DNA of 25,464 nt from an uncultured Collinsella sp. (GCA_959599635.1 CAUGJN010000015.1:1-25464), one strand, 5' to 3'; positions 1-5,731 are shown, numbered from the stretch's first letter. Notes: a model not told the origin generated them from the letters alone. Translations and numbers: made by a program.

Positions 1-77
1 TGGTGCGGCGTACAGGATTCGAACCTGTGACGTTCTGATTCGTAGTCAGACCCTCTATCCAGCTGAGGTAACGCCGC
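1..77 (-). tRNA. tRNA-Arg(ACG), copy 1
   Basis: The reverse strand folds into a complete cloverleaf of 77 nt with an encoded CCA end (TGG at 1-3 on the plus strand). The acceptor arms GCGGCGT and ACGCCGC pair perfectly. The anticodon loop CTACGAA gives anticodon ACG, which after A34 deamination would read CGU, CGC and CGA. The T-stem is ACAGG/CCTGT. It differs from the second copy at 433-509 only in the T-stem, where the changes are compensatory. It has its own promoter at 90-118. Its 3' side lies at the window edge, so its terminator cannot be seen. Confidence 0.97.
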
Positions 78-89
78 AACGCGAGGAAT

Positions 90-118
90 ATTATGCACGC
101 GAGCCCCCGATGGGTCAA
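90..118 (-). promoter_or_regulatory. Promoter of tRNA-Arg copy 1
   Basis: On the minus strand TTGACC (113-118) and CATAAT (90-95) are separated by exactly 17 bp, a near-consensus housekeeping sigma promoter. The predicted start lies a few bases before the tRNA 5' end at 77. Confidence 0.75.
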
Positions 119-165
119 GCGACAATTAGAAAAAAATTTTACGGAGTGATAATTAAGTTGTTCGT

Positions 166-202
166 GCCTCGACCGAGGTTCGAATCCATGCGGCGTCCGC
201 CT
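166..202. repeat. Orphan end of a tRNA-tail repeat element
   Basis: Positions 166-187 repeat the T-arm-like end of the complete element body at 357-378, including the motif GGTTCGAATCC. As in the complete element, a terminator copy follows immediately (211-230). The hairpin-rich part and the left tRNA tail are missing, so this appears to be the truncated remnant of another unit. Positions 119-165 show nothing recognisable apart from an A/T run. Confidence 0.55.
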
Positions 203-392
203 AAAAGAAAAGCCCCCGTTGCCGGAGGCTTTCAATTTCAATTGGTGCGGCGTATAGGATTCCGCGCATCCGCTTCGCGGATCCGCACCGGCTTCGCCCG
301 CCTGCCGGCGTGCTCGCCCGCTCGCTACGGACGCTCCGCGTCCGCTTCACGCTCGCGCCTCGACCGAGGTTCGAATCCCTGTCTGGTCTCCA
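203..392. repeat. tRNA-Arg tail repeat unit, about 190 bp
   Basis: The unit starts with a terminator copy (211-230) and a copy of the tRNA-Arg 3' end (243-262, cut inside the T-loop). Both are repeated almost exactly at 402-452, where they form the real end of the second tRNA. Between the two direct repeats is a body of about 130 bp (263-392) made of small hairpins, for example ATCCGC-TTC-GCGGAT at 268-282 and CGGACGC-TCC-GCGTCCG at 328-344. It ends in a T-arm-like sequence in the opposite orientation, with GGTTCGAATCC at 368-378 matching the Arg T-loop. No credible gene is present. Units of the same design lie beside tRNA-Leu and tRNA-Phe in this window. Confidence 0.7.
211..230 (-). terminator. 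Terminator copy in Arg repeat
   Basis: On the minus strand AGCCTCC and GGGGGCT form a 7-bp stem with one G-U pair around GGCAAC, followed by TTTTCTTTT. It is a duplicate of the tRNA-Arg terminator at 402-421. Confidence 0.6.
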
Positions 393-401
393 AAAAAGAA
401 A

Positions 402-421
402 AGCCCCCGTTGCCGGAGGCT
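402..421 (-). terminator. Terminator of tRNA-Arg copy 2
   Basis: A GC-rich hairpin with loop GGCAAC, followed by TTTTCTTTTTT on the minus strand, lies 12 bp past the encoded CCA of the tRNA. It is intrinsic in form. Confidence 0.75.
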
Positions 422-432
422 TCAAGTTCAAT

Positions 433-509
433 TGGTGCGGCGTATAGGATTCGAACCTATGACGTTCTGATTCGTAGTCAGACCCTCTATCCAGCTGAGG
501 TAACGCCGC
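433..509 (-). tRNA. tRNA-Arg(ACG), copy 2
   Basis: This is a complete 77-nt cloverleaf with encoded CCA and anticodon ACG in loop CTACGAA. The acceptor, D and anticodon arms are identical to copy 1. The T-stem reads ATAGG/CCTAT instead of ACAGG/CCTGT, so both sides changed and pairing is kept, which argues that both genes are functional. The last 20 nt plus the terminator are duplicated at 211-262 as part of the adjacent repeat unit. Confidence 0.97.
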
Positions 510-521
510 AGCGCAAGACAT

Positions 522-550
522 ATAAAACCACTTTAGCTTATTGGAGTCAA
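522..550 (-). promoter_or_regulatory. Promoter of tRNA-Arg copy 2
   Basis: On the minus strand TTGACT (545-550) and TTTTAT (522-527) are 17 bp apart. The -10 box lies 12 bp upstream of the tRNA 5' end. Confidence 0.7.
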
Positions 551-586
551 GCACAATTTCAAACTTTTTTGTGGAACGCAGTCTTG

Positions 587-964
587 TCATGCTGCTCCGC
601 ATATACCGTCGTTCCCCGTACGATCGATTGGCTTTTCGATCACGTCAAACTTAGCATCAAGTTCCCTCAGGAGCGATCTCACCCGCTGGGCACAATCATA
701 ATCGGCAAACGAGATACTCAACATGCGAGCAACCTGGTTAGATGTCCGGACCCCATAGAAATGCTCCAGGGCCACAAGCCCCTCGTGCGCCACAAACGTC
801 TCAACCACATGAGGCGACTCCTCAAAGCACCATTGGGTCAACGGACCCCCGCTCGTCTGTCGAACCACCAGGCCACCCATGCCAGACGGCTCACACGTTA
901 CAAGCAGGTACTCCCCGCCCTCGTCGCTCTCAAACAAAACCACCCGATCATCAAACAGCTCCAT
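587..964 (-). CDS. Hypothetical protein, 125 aa
   Basis: I do not recognise this family. The start at 964 is supported by AGAAAGGGG about 6 bases upstream. The protein is acidic and soluble, with no signal peptide or membrane segment. Its N-terminal half looks beta-rich (residues 1-45), followed by a helical half ending in a short hydrophilic tail. It stands alone between tRNA-Arg and serS, with the serS terminator upstream, so it is probably monocistronic. A 10-bp palindrome, CTGTATACAG at 1016-1025, lies about 50 bp upstream of the start and could be an operator, but nothing else supports that. Coding seems likely from the ribosome binding site and codon use; function is unknown. Confidence 0.65.
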   Translation of the reverse strand: MELFDDRVVLFESDEGGEYLLVTCEPSGMGGLVVRQTSGGPLTQWCFEESPHVVETFVAHEGLVALEHFYGVRTSNQVARMLSISFADYDCAQRVRSLLRELDAKFDVIEKPIDRTGNDGICGAA

Positions 965-1090
965 CGCGTCCCCTTTCTCTCGCTCTTATTTAGCAAAAGC
1001 ATAGCAGGTAGATTGCTGTATACAGAACAGTTGTTCGTGTGTTTTCTATTGAGCTGTCCGCACGGCATGGTATGGACCTGCGCACGAAAT

Positions 1091-1114
1091 AGGGCGCCCC
1101 CGAAGGAGCGCCCT
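1091..1114 (-). terminator. serS terminator
   Basis: On the minus strand a 10-bp GC-rich stem (AGGGCGCTCC / GGGGCGCCCT) is capped by a TTCG tetraloop 24 bp past the serS stop. The following U tract is weak (ATTTCG). Confidence 0.65.
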
Positions 1115-1137
1115 TGCATATCGCCTATGCAGCCAAG

Positions 1138-2421
1138 TTACGCGACCGGCTCGATCTTCTCGAGGCCGCCCATGTAGGGACGCAGGACCTCGGGGATCGT
1201 GATGGTGCCGTCGGCGTTCTGGTAGTTCTCCAGAATGGCAGCCATGGTACGGCCAGCCGGCAGGCCGGAACCGTTGAGGGTGTGCAGATAGCGCGAACCC
1301 TTGAAGTTCTCGGGGTCGCGATACTTGATGTTGGCGCGGCGAGCCTGGAAGTCACCGCAGTTGGAGCAGGAGCTGATCTCCTTGTAGGCGTTGTAGCTCG
1401 GCAGCCAGACCTCGATGTCGTAGGTCTGACGGGCAGAGAAGCCCAAGTCGCCGGTGCACAGGCTAATCACGCGATACGGAAGGCCCAGCTGCTGCAGCAG
1501 GTACTCGGCCTCGGCGGTCATGCTCTCGAGCTCCTCGTCGGACTCCTCCGGCTTAGCGAACTTGACCATCTCGACCTTGTCGAACTCGTGCTGACGGATG
1601 ATGCCACGGGTATCGCGACCGGCGGAACCGGCCTCCTCGCGGAAGCAGGGGGTGAAGGCGGTGTAGCGGCGCGGCAGGGTGTCGGCGTCGAGGACCTCAC
1701 CGGCGTGCAGGTTGGTGAGCACGACCTCGGCGGTGGGGATCAGGAAGTTGTCGCCCGAGACGTGATAGGCGTCGTCCTCGAACTTGGGCAGCTGGCCCGT
1801 GCCGAACATGGTCTGACGCTTGACGACGATGGGCGGCCACCACTCCTTAAAACCACGGCTGGTGTGCGTATCGAGGAAGAAGTTGATGAGGGCGCGCTCA
1901 AGACGGGCGCCGGCGCCACCGAGAACGGTGAAGCGGCTGCCGGAGAGCTTGTTGCCGCGCTCGAAGTCAAGGATGTCGAGGTCGGTGCCCAGATCCCAGT
2001 GCGGCTTAAAGTCGAAGTCGAACTCGCGCGGGGTGCCCCAACGACGGCGCTCGATGTTCTCGTCCTCGTCCTTGCCGTACGGCGTGGCCTCGCAGGGAAT
2101 GTTGGGCAGGTGAGCCATGAAGTCGTACTGCTCCTGCTCGAGGGCGGTGCGGCGCTCGGCCAGACCGTCAATCTTCTCGTTGACGGCGCGCACGGCCTCC
2201 TTGGCGGCCTCGGCCTCGTCCTTCTTGCCCTCCTTCATCAGGGCGCCGATCTTCTTGGACTCGGCATTGCGCGTGGCTTGAAGTTCCTCAACCTCGGTGA
2301 TGACGGCACGACGCTCGTCGTCGAGCTCAAAGAACTTCTCGCGATCCCAAGACGTCTGGCGGTTAGCCATGGCGACATCGATGGCATCGGGGTTCTCGCG
2401 AACAAACTTGATATCAAGCAT
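1138..2421 (-). CDS. serS: Serine--tRNA ligase
   Basis: Seryl-tRNA synthetase charges tRNA-Ser and also tRNA-Sec with serine. The 427-aa product matches the usual family length. The N-terminal third (about residues 30-105) is the long antiparallel coiled-coil arm that grips the tRNA variable arm. The class II catalytic core follows, with motif 2 around FREEAGSAGRDTRGIIRQHEF and motif 3 near the C-terminus (GSGLPAGRTMAAILENYQ). The start is placed at 2421, giving MLDIKFVREN, because GGAGG sits 6 bases upstream; a longer reading frame to 2448 has no ribosome binding site. A promoter lies at 2479-2508 and a terminator at 1091-1114, so it is a single-gene unit. I looked for a T-box leader and saw none; the leader is only about 50 nt. 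Confidence 0.97.
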   Translation of the reverse strand: MLDIKFVRENPDAIDVAMANRQTSWDREKFFELDDERRAVITEVEELQATRNAESKKIGALMKEGKKDEAEAAKEAVRAVNEKIDGLAERRTALEQEQYDFMAHLPNIPCEATPYGKDEDENIERRRWGTPREFDFDFKPHWDLGTDLDILDFERGNKLSGSRFTVLGGAGARLERALINFFLDTHTSRGFKEWWPPIVVKRQTMFGTGQLPKFEDDAYHVSGDNFLIPTAEVVLTNLHAGEVLDADTLPRRYTAFTPCFREEAGSAGRDTRGIIRQHEFDKVEMVKFAKPEESDEELESMTAEAEYLLQQLGLPYRVISLCTGDLGFSARQTYDIEVWLPSYNAYKEISSCSNCGDFQARRANIKYRDPENFKGSRYLHTLNGSGLPAGRTMAAILENYQNADGTITIPEVLRPYMGGLEKIEPVA

Positions 2422-2450
2422 TAGATCCTCCGGCGATATACATTCCATTT

Positions 2451-2462
2451 AGGTTGCAACCT
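2451..2462. promoter_or_regulatory. 12-bp palindrome in serS leader
   Basis: AGGTTGCAACCT is a perfect 12-bp palindrome between the serS promoter and its ribosome binding site. It could be a protein-binding site acting on serS; this is inference from symmetry and position only. Confidence 0.35.
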
Positions 2463-2478
2463 TGTACATGTATGGGCA

Positions 2479-2508
2479 AGTATATACTTATGAGCGTTTA
2501 CGACCCAA
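2479..2508 (-). promoter_or_regulatory. serS promoter with symmetric -10 region
   Basis: On the minus strand TTGGGT (2503-2508) and TATACT (2479-2484) are 18 bp apart. The -10 lies in the palindrome AGTATATACT (2479-2488), so a TATACT box is also present on the plus strand pointing towards the small gene at 2533. No good plus-strand -35 is visible at the right distance. Confidence 0.5.
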
Positions 2509-2532
2509 CTCAACTACGCAAGAAGGCACCCA

Positions 2533-2706
2533 ATGGACGCAGTTTTTTCCTTTTTGTTTGGCACCCGCACCGGTTTTGCCATCCTTTTCGCCGGCGGCAT
2601 CCTGCTGTTTGCAATTATTGCCTTTGTAATGGAGAAGCGCACCCATAAGATGTATGTCGACCGCGGCCCCAAGTCCGAGGACGAAGAAGACAGCTTCTGG
2701 GACTAA
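2533..2706 (+). CDS. Small single-pass membrane protein, 57 aa
   Basis: This short gene is the only convincing plus-strand coding region in the window. The start is supported by AAGAAGG 7 bases upstream. The product begins MDAVFSFLFGTRTGFAILFA, has one hydrophobic segment at about residues 5-33, and ends in a charged tail of about 24 residues that is strongly acidic at the end (PKSEDEEDSFWD). The expected topology is a membrane anchor with the charged tail in the cytoplasm, because basic residues (EKRTHK) follow the segment. It is divergent from serS, and a strong terminator follows at 2760-2800. I do not recognise a family. A different frame starting at 2454 overlaps it but lacks these features. 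Confidence 0.75.
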   Translation: MDAVFSFLFGTRTGFAILFAGGILLFAIIAFVMEKRTHKMYVDRGPKSEDEEDSFWD

Positions 2707-2749
2707 CCTGCCAAAAAGGGACAGGTTTATTTTGGTCGGTTTTATCTGG
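2707..2749. repeat. Inverted-repeat element, left copy
   Basis: The core 2711-2735 (starts CCAAAAAGGGACAGG, ends TTTATTTTGG) is the reverse complement, with one base missing, of the core of the right copy at 2833-2857. The flanks CCTG and TCGGTTTTA are in the same orientation in both copies. The pair brackets the terminator at 2760-2800. Confidence 0.6.
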
Positions 2750-2759
2750 GCAAACGCAA

Positions 2760-2800
2760 GTGCCCCGCAACTGGAATTGAGCCAGTTGCGGGGCACTTTT
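2760..2800 (+). terminator. Terminator of the small membrane protein gene
   Basis: A perfect 15-bp stem GTGCCCCGCAACTGG / CCAGTTGCGGGGCAC with loop AATTGAG is followed by TTTT on the plus strand. It is the strongest hairpin in the left third of the window. Confidence 0.8.
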
Positions 2801-2828
2801 CGCTAAAAGGACAAAACCGCAGGAAAAA

Positions 2829-2870
2829 CCTGCCAAAATAAACTGTCCCTTTTTTGGTCGGTTTTACTGG
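2829..2870. repeat. Inverted-repeat element, right copy
   Basis: This is the partner of the copy at 2707-2749, with the internal core reversed. Its right end overlaps the last codons and stop of proC (2864-2870), so the element contributes the proC terminus. Confidence 0.6.
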
Positions 2871-3634
2871 AGGGTTGCGTCGATTGCCTTGACCAGGGCG
2901 CTGCGCATGCCGGCATCCTCGAGTGCAACGACGCCCTTGATGGTGGCACCGCCGGGCGAGCATACGGCATCCTTCATCGCCGCAGGATGCTGGCCAGTTG
3001 CAAGCTGCAGCTTTGCCGTACCCAGCACCATCTGGCTCACAATGCGATAAGCATCCGCACGCGGGATACCGTGCTTGACCGCCGCATCGCCCAGGGCCTC
3101 GATTGCCATGGCGACAAACGCCGGAGCGCAACCACCCACCGTGCCGCCCACAAACAGCAGGCTTGTGTCGAGCTCGACGACAGCGCCAAGCTTACCGAGC
3201 AGGTCGAGCACCACAGCACGCTGCTCGTCGTTAAGCGTCGAAGCCTTCTCGCAGGCGATGACGCCCTCGCCCACCGAAACCGGCGTGTTGGGCACCGTCG
3301 AGATATGCGCGACGCCCGGCAGGACCTGCTCCCACTTGGCACTGTCCCAGGTCCAGGCAACCGACAGAACGACCTTTTTGGCAAGAGCATCCTTGAGCGG
3401 GGCGAATACCTTCTCGATCATGTACGGTTTGACCGCAGCGACCACGATATCGGATGCGGCGACAACCTCGGCGGCATCGTGGCAGGCGACCATGCCGCGC
3501 ACCTCGCAACGCTCGACCAGTGCGTCGTAGCGACCCGCGCAGGCGCACATGTCGCTCGCAGCTACACCGGCAGCGATCCAGCCATCGGCCATAGCACTCG
3601 CCATATTGCCAAAACCGACAAATCCGATCTTCAT
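2864..3634 (-). CDS. proC: Pyrroline-5-carboxylate reductase
   Basis: ProC reduces 1-pyrroline-5-carboxylate to L-proline with NAD(P)H, the last step of proline synthesis, in the cytoplasm. The 256-aa product is slightly shorter than the usual 265-275. The N-terminal Rossmann fold shows GFGNMASAMA at residues 7-16, then AVKP (about 67-70) and VPNTP (about 118-122). The C-terminal dimerisation and active-site domain carries the family signature KDAVCSPGGATIKGV at 221-235. The start ATG has GAGGA about 9 bases upstream. The gene's last codons fall in the right copy of an inverted repeat (2829-2870), so its C-terminus may differ from that of relatives. It appears monocistronic, with rlmH 74 bp upstream. 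Confidence 0.93.
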   Translation of the reverse strand: MKIGFVGFGNMASAMADGWIAAGVAASDMCACAGRYDALVERCEVRGMVACHDAAEVVAASDIVVAAVKPYMIEKVFAPLKDALAKKVVLSVAWTWDSAKWEQVLPGVAHISTVPNTPVSVGEGVIACEKASTLNDEQRAVVLDLLGKLGAVVELDTSLLFVGGTVGGCAPAFVAMAIEALGDAAVKHGIPRADAYRIVSQMVLGTAKLQLATGQHPAAMKDAVCSPGGATIKGVVALEDAGMRSALVKAIDATLQ

Positions 3635-3708
3635 ATCACACAGTCCTCTCAGATGCGTTCCTCAAAAACGAAAGTCATTGTCCCACGCTATTGTTTCGTA
3701 TTGCCGAC

Positions 3709-4179
3709 CTATTTGTGATACGGCTCGCCACGGCTGATCTTGCAGGCACGGTAAATCTGCTCCAGCAGCACCACGCGCGCCAGGTTGTGCGGCAAGGTAA
3801 TGCGCCCAAAGCTGAGCATCTCGTCGGCGCGGGCGCGCACCTCATCACTCACGCCGTCCGAACCGCCGATTACAAAGGCAATGTCGCTACTACCTCGCAG
3901 CATAAGATCGTCGAGCCTCGCCGAGAGCTCCTCACTCGAACGCTCCTTGCCCTCAATGGCCAGCAAGATCACATGCGCTCGAGACGGCAAGGCAGCAAGA
4001 ATCGCCGCCCCCTCCTTGTCACGCGCAGCATCCACACCGCCCGCCTTAGCCGGGTCGATATCGGCCACCTCGCGGATATCCACCTTGGCATAGGCACCCA
4101 GACGCTTGGTGTACTCAGCGCACGCGTCCTTCCAAAAGCGCTCCTTGAGCTTACCAACACAAACGACGGTGTATTTCAC
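3709..4179 (-). CDS. rlmH: 23S rRNA pseudouridine-1915 N3-methyltransferase
   Basis: RlmH (SPOUT superfamily) methylates pseudouridine 1915 in helix 69 of 23S rRNA after 70S assembly, using S-adenosylmethionine. The 156-aa product has the normal family length. The trefoil-knot motifs are clear: LLAIEGKERSSEE near residues 72-84, IGGSDG at 104-109, LSFGRITLPHNLARVVLLEQ at about 122-141 and the invariant terminus GEPYHK at 151-156. The start at 4179 lies 6 bp after the stop of the SPFH gene, so the two are probably co-transcribed, although no functional link between them is known. Confidence 0.97.
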   Translation of the reverse strand: MKYTVVCVGKLKERFWKDACAEYTKRLGAYAKVDIREVADIDPAKAGGVDAARDKEGAAILAALPSRAHVILLAIEGKERSSEELSARLDDLMLRGSSDIAFVIGGSDGVSDEVRARADEMLSFGRITLPHNLARVVLLEQIYRACKISRGEPYHK

Positions 4180-4185
4180 GCGCGC

Positions 4186-5124
4186 CTACTCCTTCGAATC
4201 GTTTTGAACTTTGCCGGCAGCCAGCATCTGCTCGAACATAGAGGCCGACTGCGAGAAGTCGCTCGGCAACACGACCGTCGAGTTTTTGCCCGTACGTGCG
4301 AACTCCGTCATCATCTCGGTCCACTGCGTAAACATGAACAGCTGGTTGGCCTCATCGTTGCCAACGCCTGTCTCCTGGATAATCTCGAGCGAATCCTTGA
4401 TGCCCAACGCGATAGCTTTGCGCTGGTTGGCGATGCCTTCGCCTGCCTTTTCCATCGCCTCAGCCTCGGCGGTCGCCTCGGTGACGCGCTTGATGCGGTC
4501 TGCCTCGGCGAGCTCCTGTGCCGCAGCGCGCTTGCGCTGGGCGGCGTTGATGTCGTTCATGGAGTTCTCAACCTCGGTCGGCAGTGCGATTTTGGTGATG
4601 AGCGTCGACACGAGGGTGAAGCCGTAGGCGGCCATCTGCTCGGAAACGGTAGCGTTGACATCCTTGGCGATGTCATCCTTCTTGGCAAAGACCTCATCGA
4701 GTGTGTAGACAGGAATCGAAGAGCGCAGGGCGTCGGTGATGAAGTCGCGCATCTGGTCGACGGGCTCCTGCAGCATATAGTAGCTCTTGTAGATGCCCGA
4801 ATCTGCCGGGCCGGCGCCCATGTCATAGCTCACGTGGTACTGAGCGGAGACCTCAAGGCCAATGGTCACGTTGTCCTGGGTCTTAACGTCGATGCCAAAA
4901 CCATTTTTCATGGTGCGCAGACTCACCGTGGCGGCCTTGCGGTCAATCACGGGCACCTTCACGTGGAAGCCCGCGTTGACGATACGATTGAACTTACCCA
5001 AGCGCTCGATGATCACAGCGTGCTGCTGCTCAACGACGTAGCAGGCGTTGGGGAGCAGCAACAACAGGATGATGATGGGAATCAAAAGGCTGGTAAGGGC
5101 GGCGATGATACCGGAAAACAGCAT
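4186..5124 (-). CDS. SPFH/stomatin-family membrane protein
   Basis: This is a member of the SPFH (stomatin, prohibitin, flotillin, HflK/C) family, whose proteins form oligomeric membrane microdomain scaffolds. The 312-aa product has one N-terminal hydrophobic segment at about residues 4-25 and an SPFH domain at about 30-200 (VVEQQHAVIIERLGKFNRIV; then FGIDVKTQDNVTIGLEVSAQ). A charged alanine- and glutamate-rich coiled coil follows at about 200-250, and the C-terminal tail is hydrophilic. The start at 5124 is chosen because GAGGAGAG is 3 bases upstream; a longer frame to 5145 lacks this. It heads a two-gene unit with rlmH. Its client in this organism cannot be inferred; no NfeD-type partner is adjacent. 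Confidence 0.88.
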   Translation of the reverse strand: MLFSGIIAALTSLLIPIIILLLLLPNACYVVEQQHAVIIERLGKFNRIVNAGFHVKVPVIDRKAATVSLRTMKNGFGIDVKTQDNVTIGLEVSAQYHVSYDMGAGPADSGIYKSYYMLQEPVDQMRDFITDALRSSIPVYTLDEVFAKKDDIAKDVNATVSEQMAAYGFTLVSTLITKIALPTEVENSMNDINAAQRKRAAAQELAEADRIKRVTEATAEAEAMEKAGEGIANQRKAIALGIKDSLEIIQETGVGNDEANQLFMFTQWTEMMTEFARTGKNSTVVLPSDFSQSASMFEQMLAAGKVQNDSKE

Positions 5125-5182
5125 GGTCTCTCCTCTGATAGGCACACGTTGGCATTAGGATACCCGTCCAAGGAGATCGTGC

Positions 5183-5371
5183 ATAACAAAAAAGCTCCCA
5201 TTGCTGGGAGCTCTTTCAATCCATGGTGCTGGCGAAAGGACGTCCGCGTATCCGCTTCGCGGATCCGCACCGGCATCGGCCGCCTGCCGGCGTCCTCGCC
5301 AGCTCGCTAAAAACGCTCCGCGTTTTCTTTACGCTCGCTCCTTCACAGGTTCAAGTCCCTGCGACGGGCCC
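5183..5371. repeat. tRNA-Leu tail repeat unit 1, 189 bp
   Basis: The unit consists of a terminator copy (5193-5212), a copy of the tRNA-Leu 3' end (5224-5241, cut inside the T-loop) and a body of about 130 bp rich in hairpins, such as ATCCGC-TTC-GCGGAT at 5250-5264 and AAAACGC-TCC-GCGTTTT at 5310-5326. It ends with GGTTCAAGTCC (5348-5358), an inverted copy of the Leu T-loop. It is followed at exactly 189 bp by a second unit of near-identical sequence. The short reading frames through it have no ribosome binding sites and mirror the repeat, so I do not treat them as genes. Confidence 0.75.
5193..5212 (-). terminator. Terminator copy, distal
   Basis: On the minus strand a perfect 8-bp stem AGCTCCCA / TGGGAGCT with loop GCAA is followed by TTTTTT. 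It is the third in a row after tRNA-Leu. Confidence 0.65.
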
Positions 5372-5560
5372 ATAACAAAAAAGCTCCCATTGCTGGGAGC
5401 TCTTTCATTTAATGGTGCGGGCGAAAGGACGTCCGCGTATCCGCTTCGCGGATCCGCACCGGCTTCGCCCGCCTGCCGGCGGACTCGCCAGCTCGCTAAA
5501 AACGCTCCGCGTTTTCTTGACGCTCGCTCCTTCACAGGTTCAAGTTCCTGCGATGGGCAC
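5372..5560. repeat. tRNA-Leu tail repeat unit 2, 189 bp
   Basis: This tandem copy has the same order as unit 1: terminator (5382-5401), tRNA-Leu 3' tail (5413-5430), hairpin body (5431-5559, including AAAACGC-TCC-GCGTTTT at 5499-5515) and inverted T-arm. The differences from unit 1 are scattered substitutions. The real tRNA-Leu end and terminator (5561-5619) form the third copy of the direct repeat. Confidence 0.75.
5382..5401 (-). terminator. Terminator copy, middle
   Basis: The hairpin is identical to the one at 5193-5212 (8-bp stem, GCAA loop, T run on the minus strand). Confidence 0.65.
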
Positions 5561-5570
5561 ATAACAAAAA

Positions 5571-5590
5571 AGCCCCCATTGCTGGGAGCT
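5571..5590 (-). terminator. Terminator of tRNA-Leu
   Basis: On the minus strand AGCTCCCA / TGGGGGCT (one G-U pair) with loop GCAA is followed by TTTTTTG. It lies 12 bp after the encoded CCA of tRNA-Leu. Confidence 0.75.
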
Positions 5591-5601
5591 CTTTCAATCA
5601 A

Positions 5602-5688
5602 TGGTGCGGGCGAAAGGACTTGAACCTTCATGGGGTTGCCCCCATACGGACCTGAACCGTACGCGTCTGCCAATTCCGCCACGCCCGC
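5602..5688 (-). tRNA. tRNA-Leu(CAG)
   Basis: This is an 87-nt class II tRNA with encoded CCA. The acceptor GCGGGCG / CGCCCGC pairs perfectly. The anticodon stem TACGG/CCGTA encloses loop TTCAGGT, giving anticodon CAG, which reads CUG. The long variable arm ATGGGGGCAACCCCAT is well formed. The T-loop is TTCAAGT. The final 18 nt and the terminator are the source of the direct repeats found twice more at 5183-5241 and 5372-5430. Confidence 0.97.
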
Positions 5689-5699
5689 GTGCAGGAATT

Positions 5700-5728
5700 A
5701 GAATAACGGAGCGCCACCGCGAACGCAA
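5700..5728 (-). promoter_or_regulatory. Promoter of tRNA-Leu
   Basis: On the minus strand TTGCGT (5723-5728) and TATTCT (5700-5705) are 17 bp apart, directly between the tatD stop and the tRNA. Confidence 0.65.
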
Positions 5729-5731
5729 GAA

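Noticed and set aside
110..1177. Long plus-strand frame of 355 codons across the Arg repeats
   Set aside because: It crosses a tRNA gene, two terminators and the better-supported minus-strand gene at 587-964; its composition is not protein-like.
1114..2424. 436-codon plus-strand frame antisense to serS
   Set aside because: It mirrors the codon pattern of serS, as do similar antisense frames over rlmH/SPFH (3691-5310) and metG (7529-8743).
2422..2510. T-box riboswitch upstream of serS
   Set aside because: The leader is too short and has no specifier loop or T-box core; only a promoter and a 12-bp palindrome are seen. The short metG leader also lacks one.
2454..2648. 64-codon plus-strand frame upstream of proC
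   Set aside because: It overlaps, in another frame, the small membrane protein gene at 2533-2706, which has a ribosome binding site and coherent protein features.
5183..5619. Possible CRISPR array, because of regular 189-bp spacing
   Set aside because: The repeats are 59 bp and contain a tRNA end and a terminator; the spacers are near-identical to each other and there are no cas genes.
5201..5682. Overlapping reading frames through the tRNA-Leu repeats on both strands
   Set aside because: They run through hairpins, terminators and tRNA tails, have no ribosome binding sites and are open only because of GC-rich sequence.
5183..5688. att sites of an integrated prophage or genomic island at tRNA-Leu
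   Set aside because: Only about 130 bp lies between direct repeats and there is no integrase; a full island cannot be present, though scars of excised elements remain possible.
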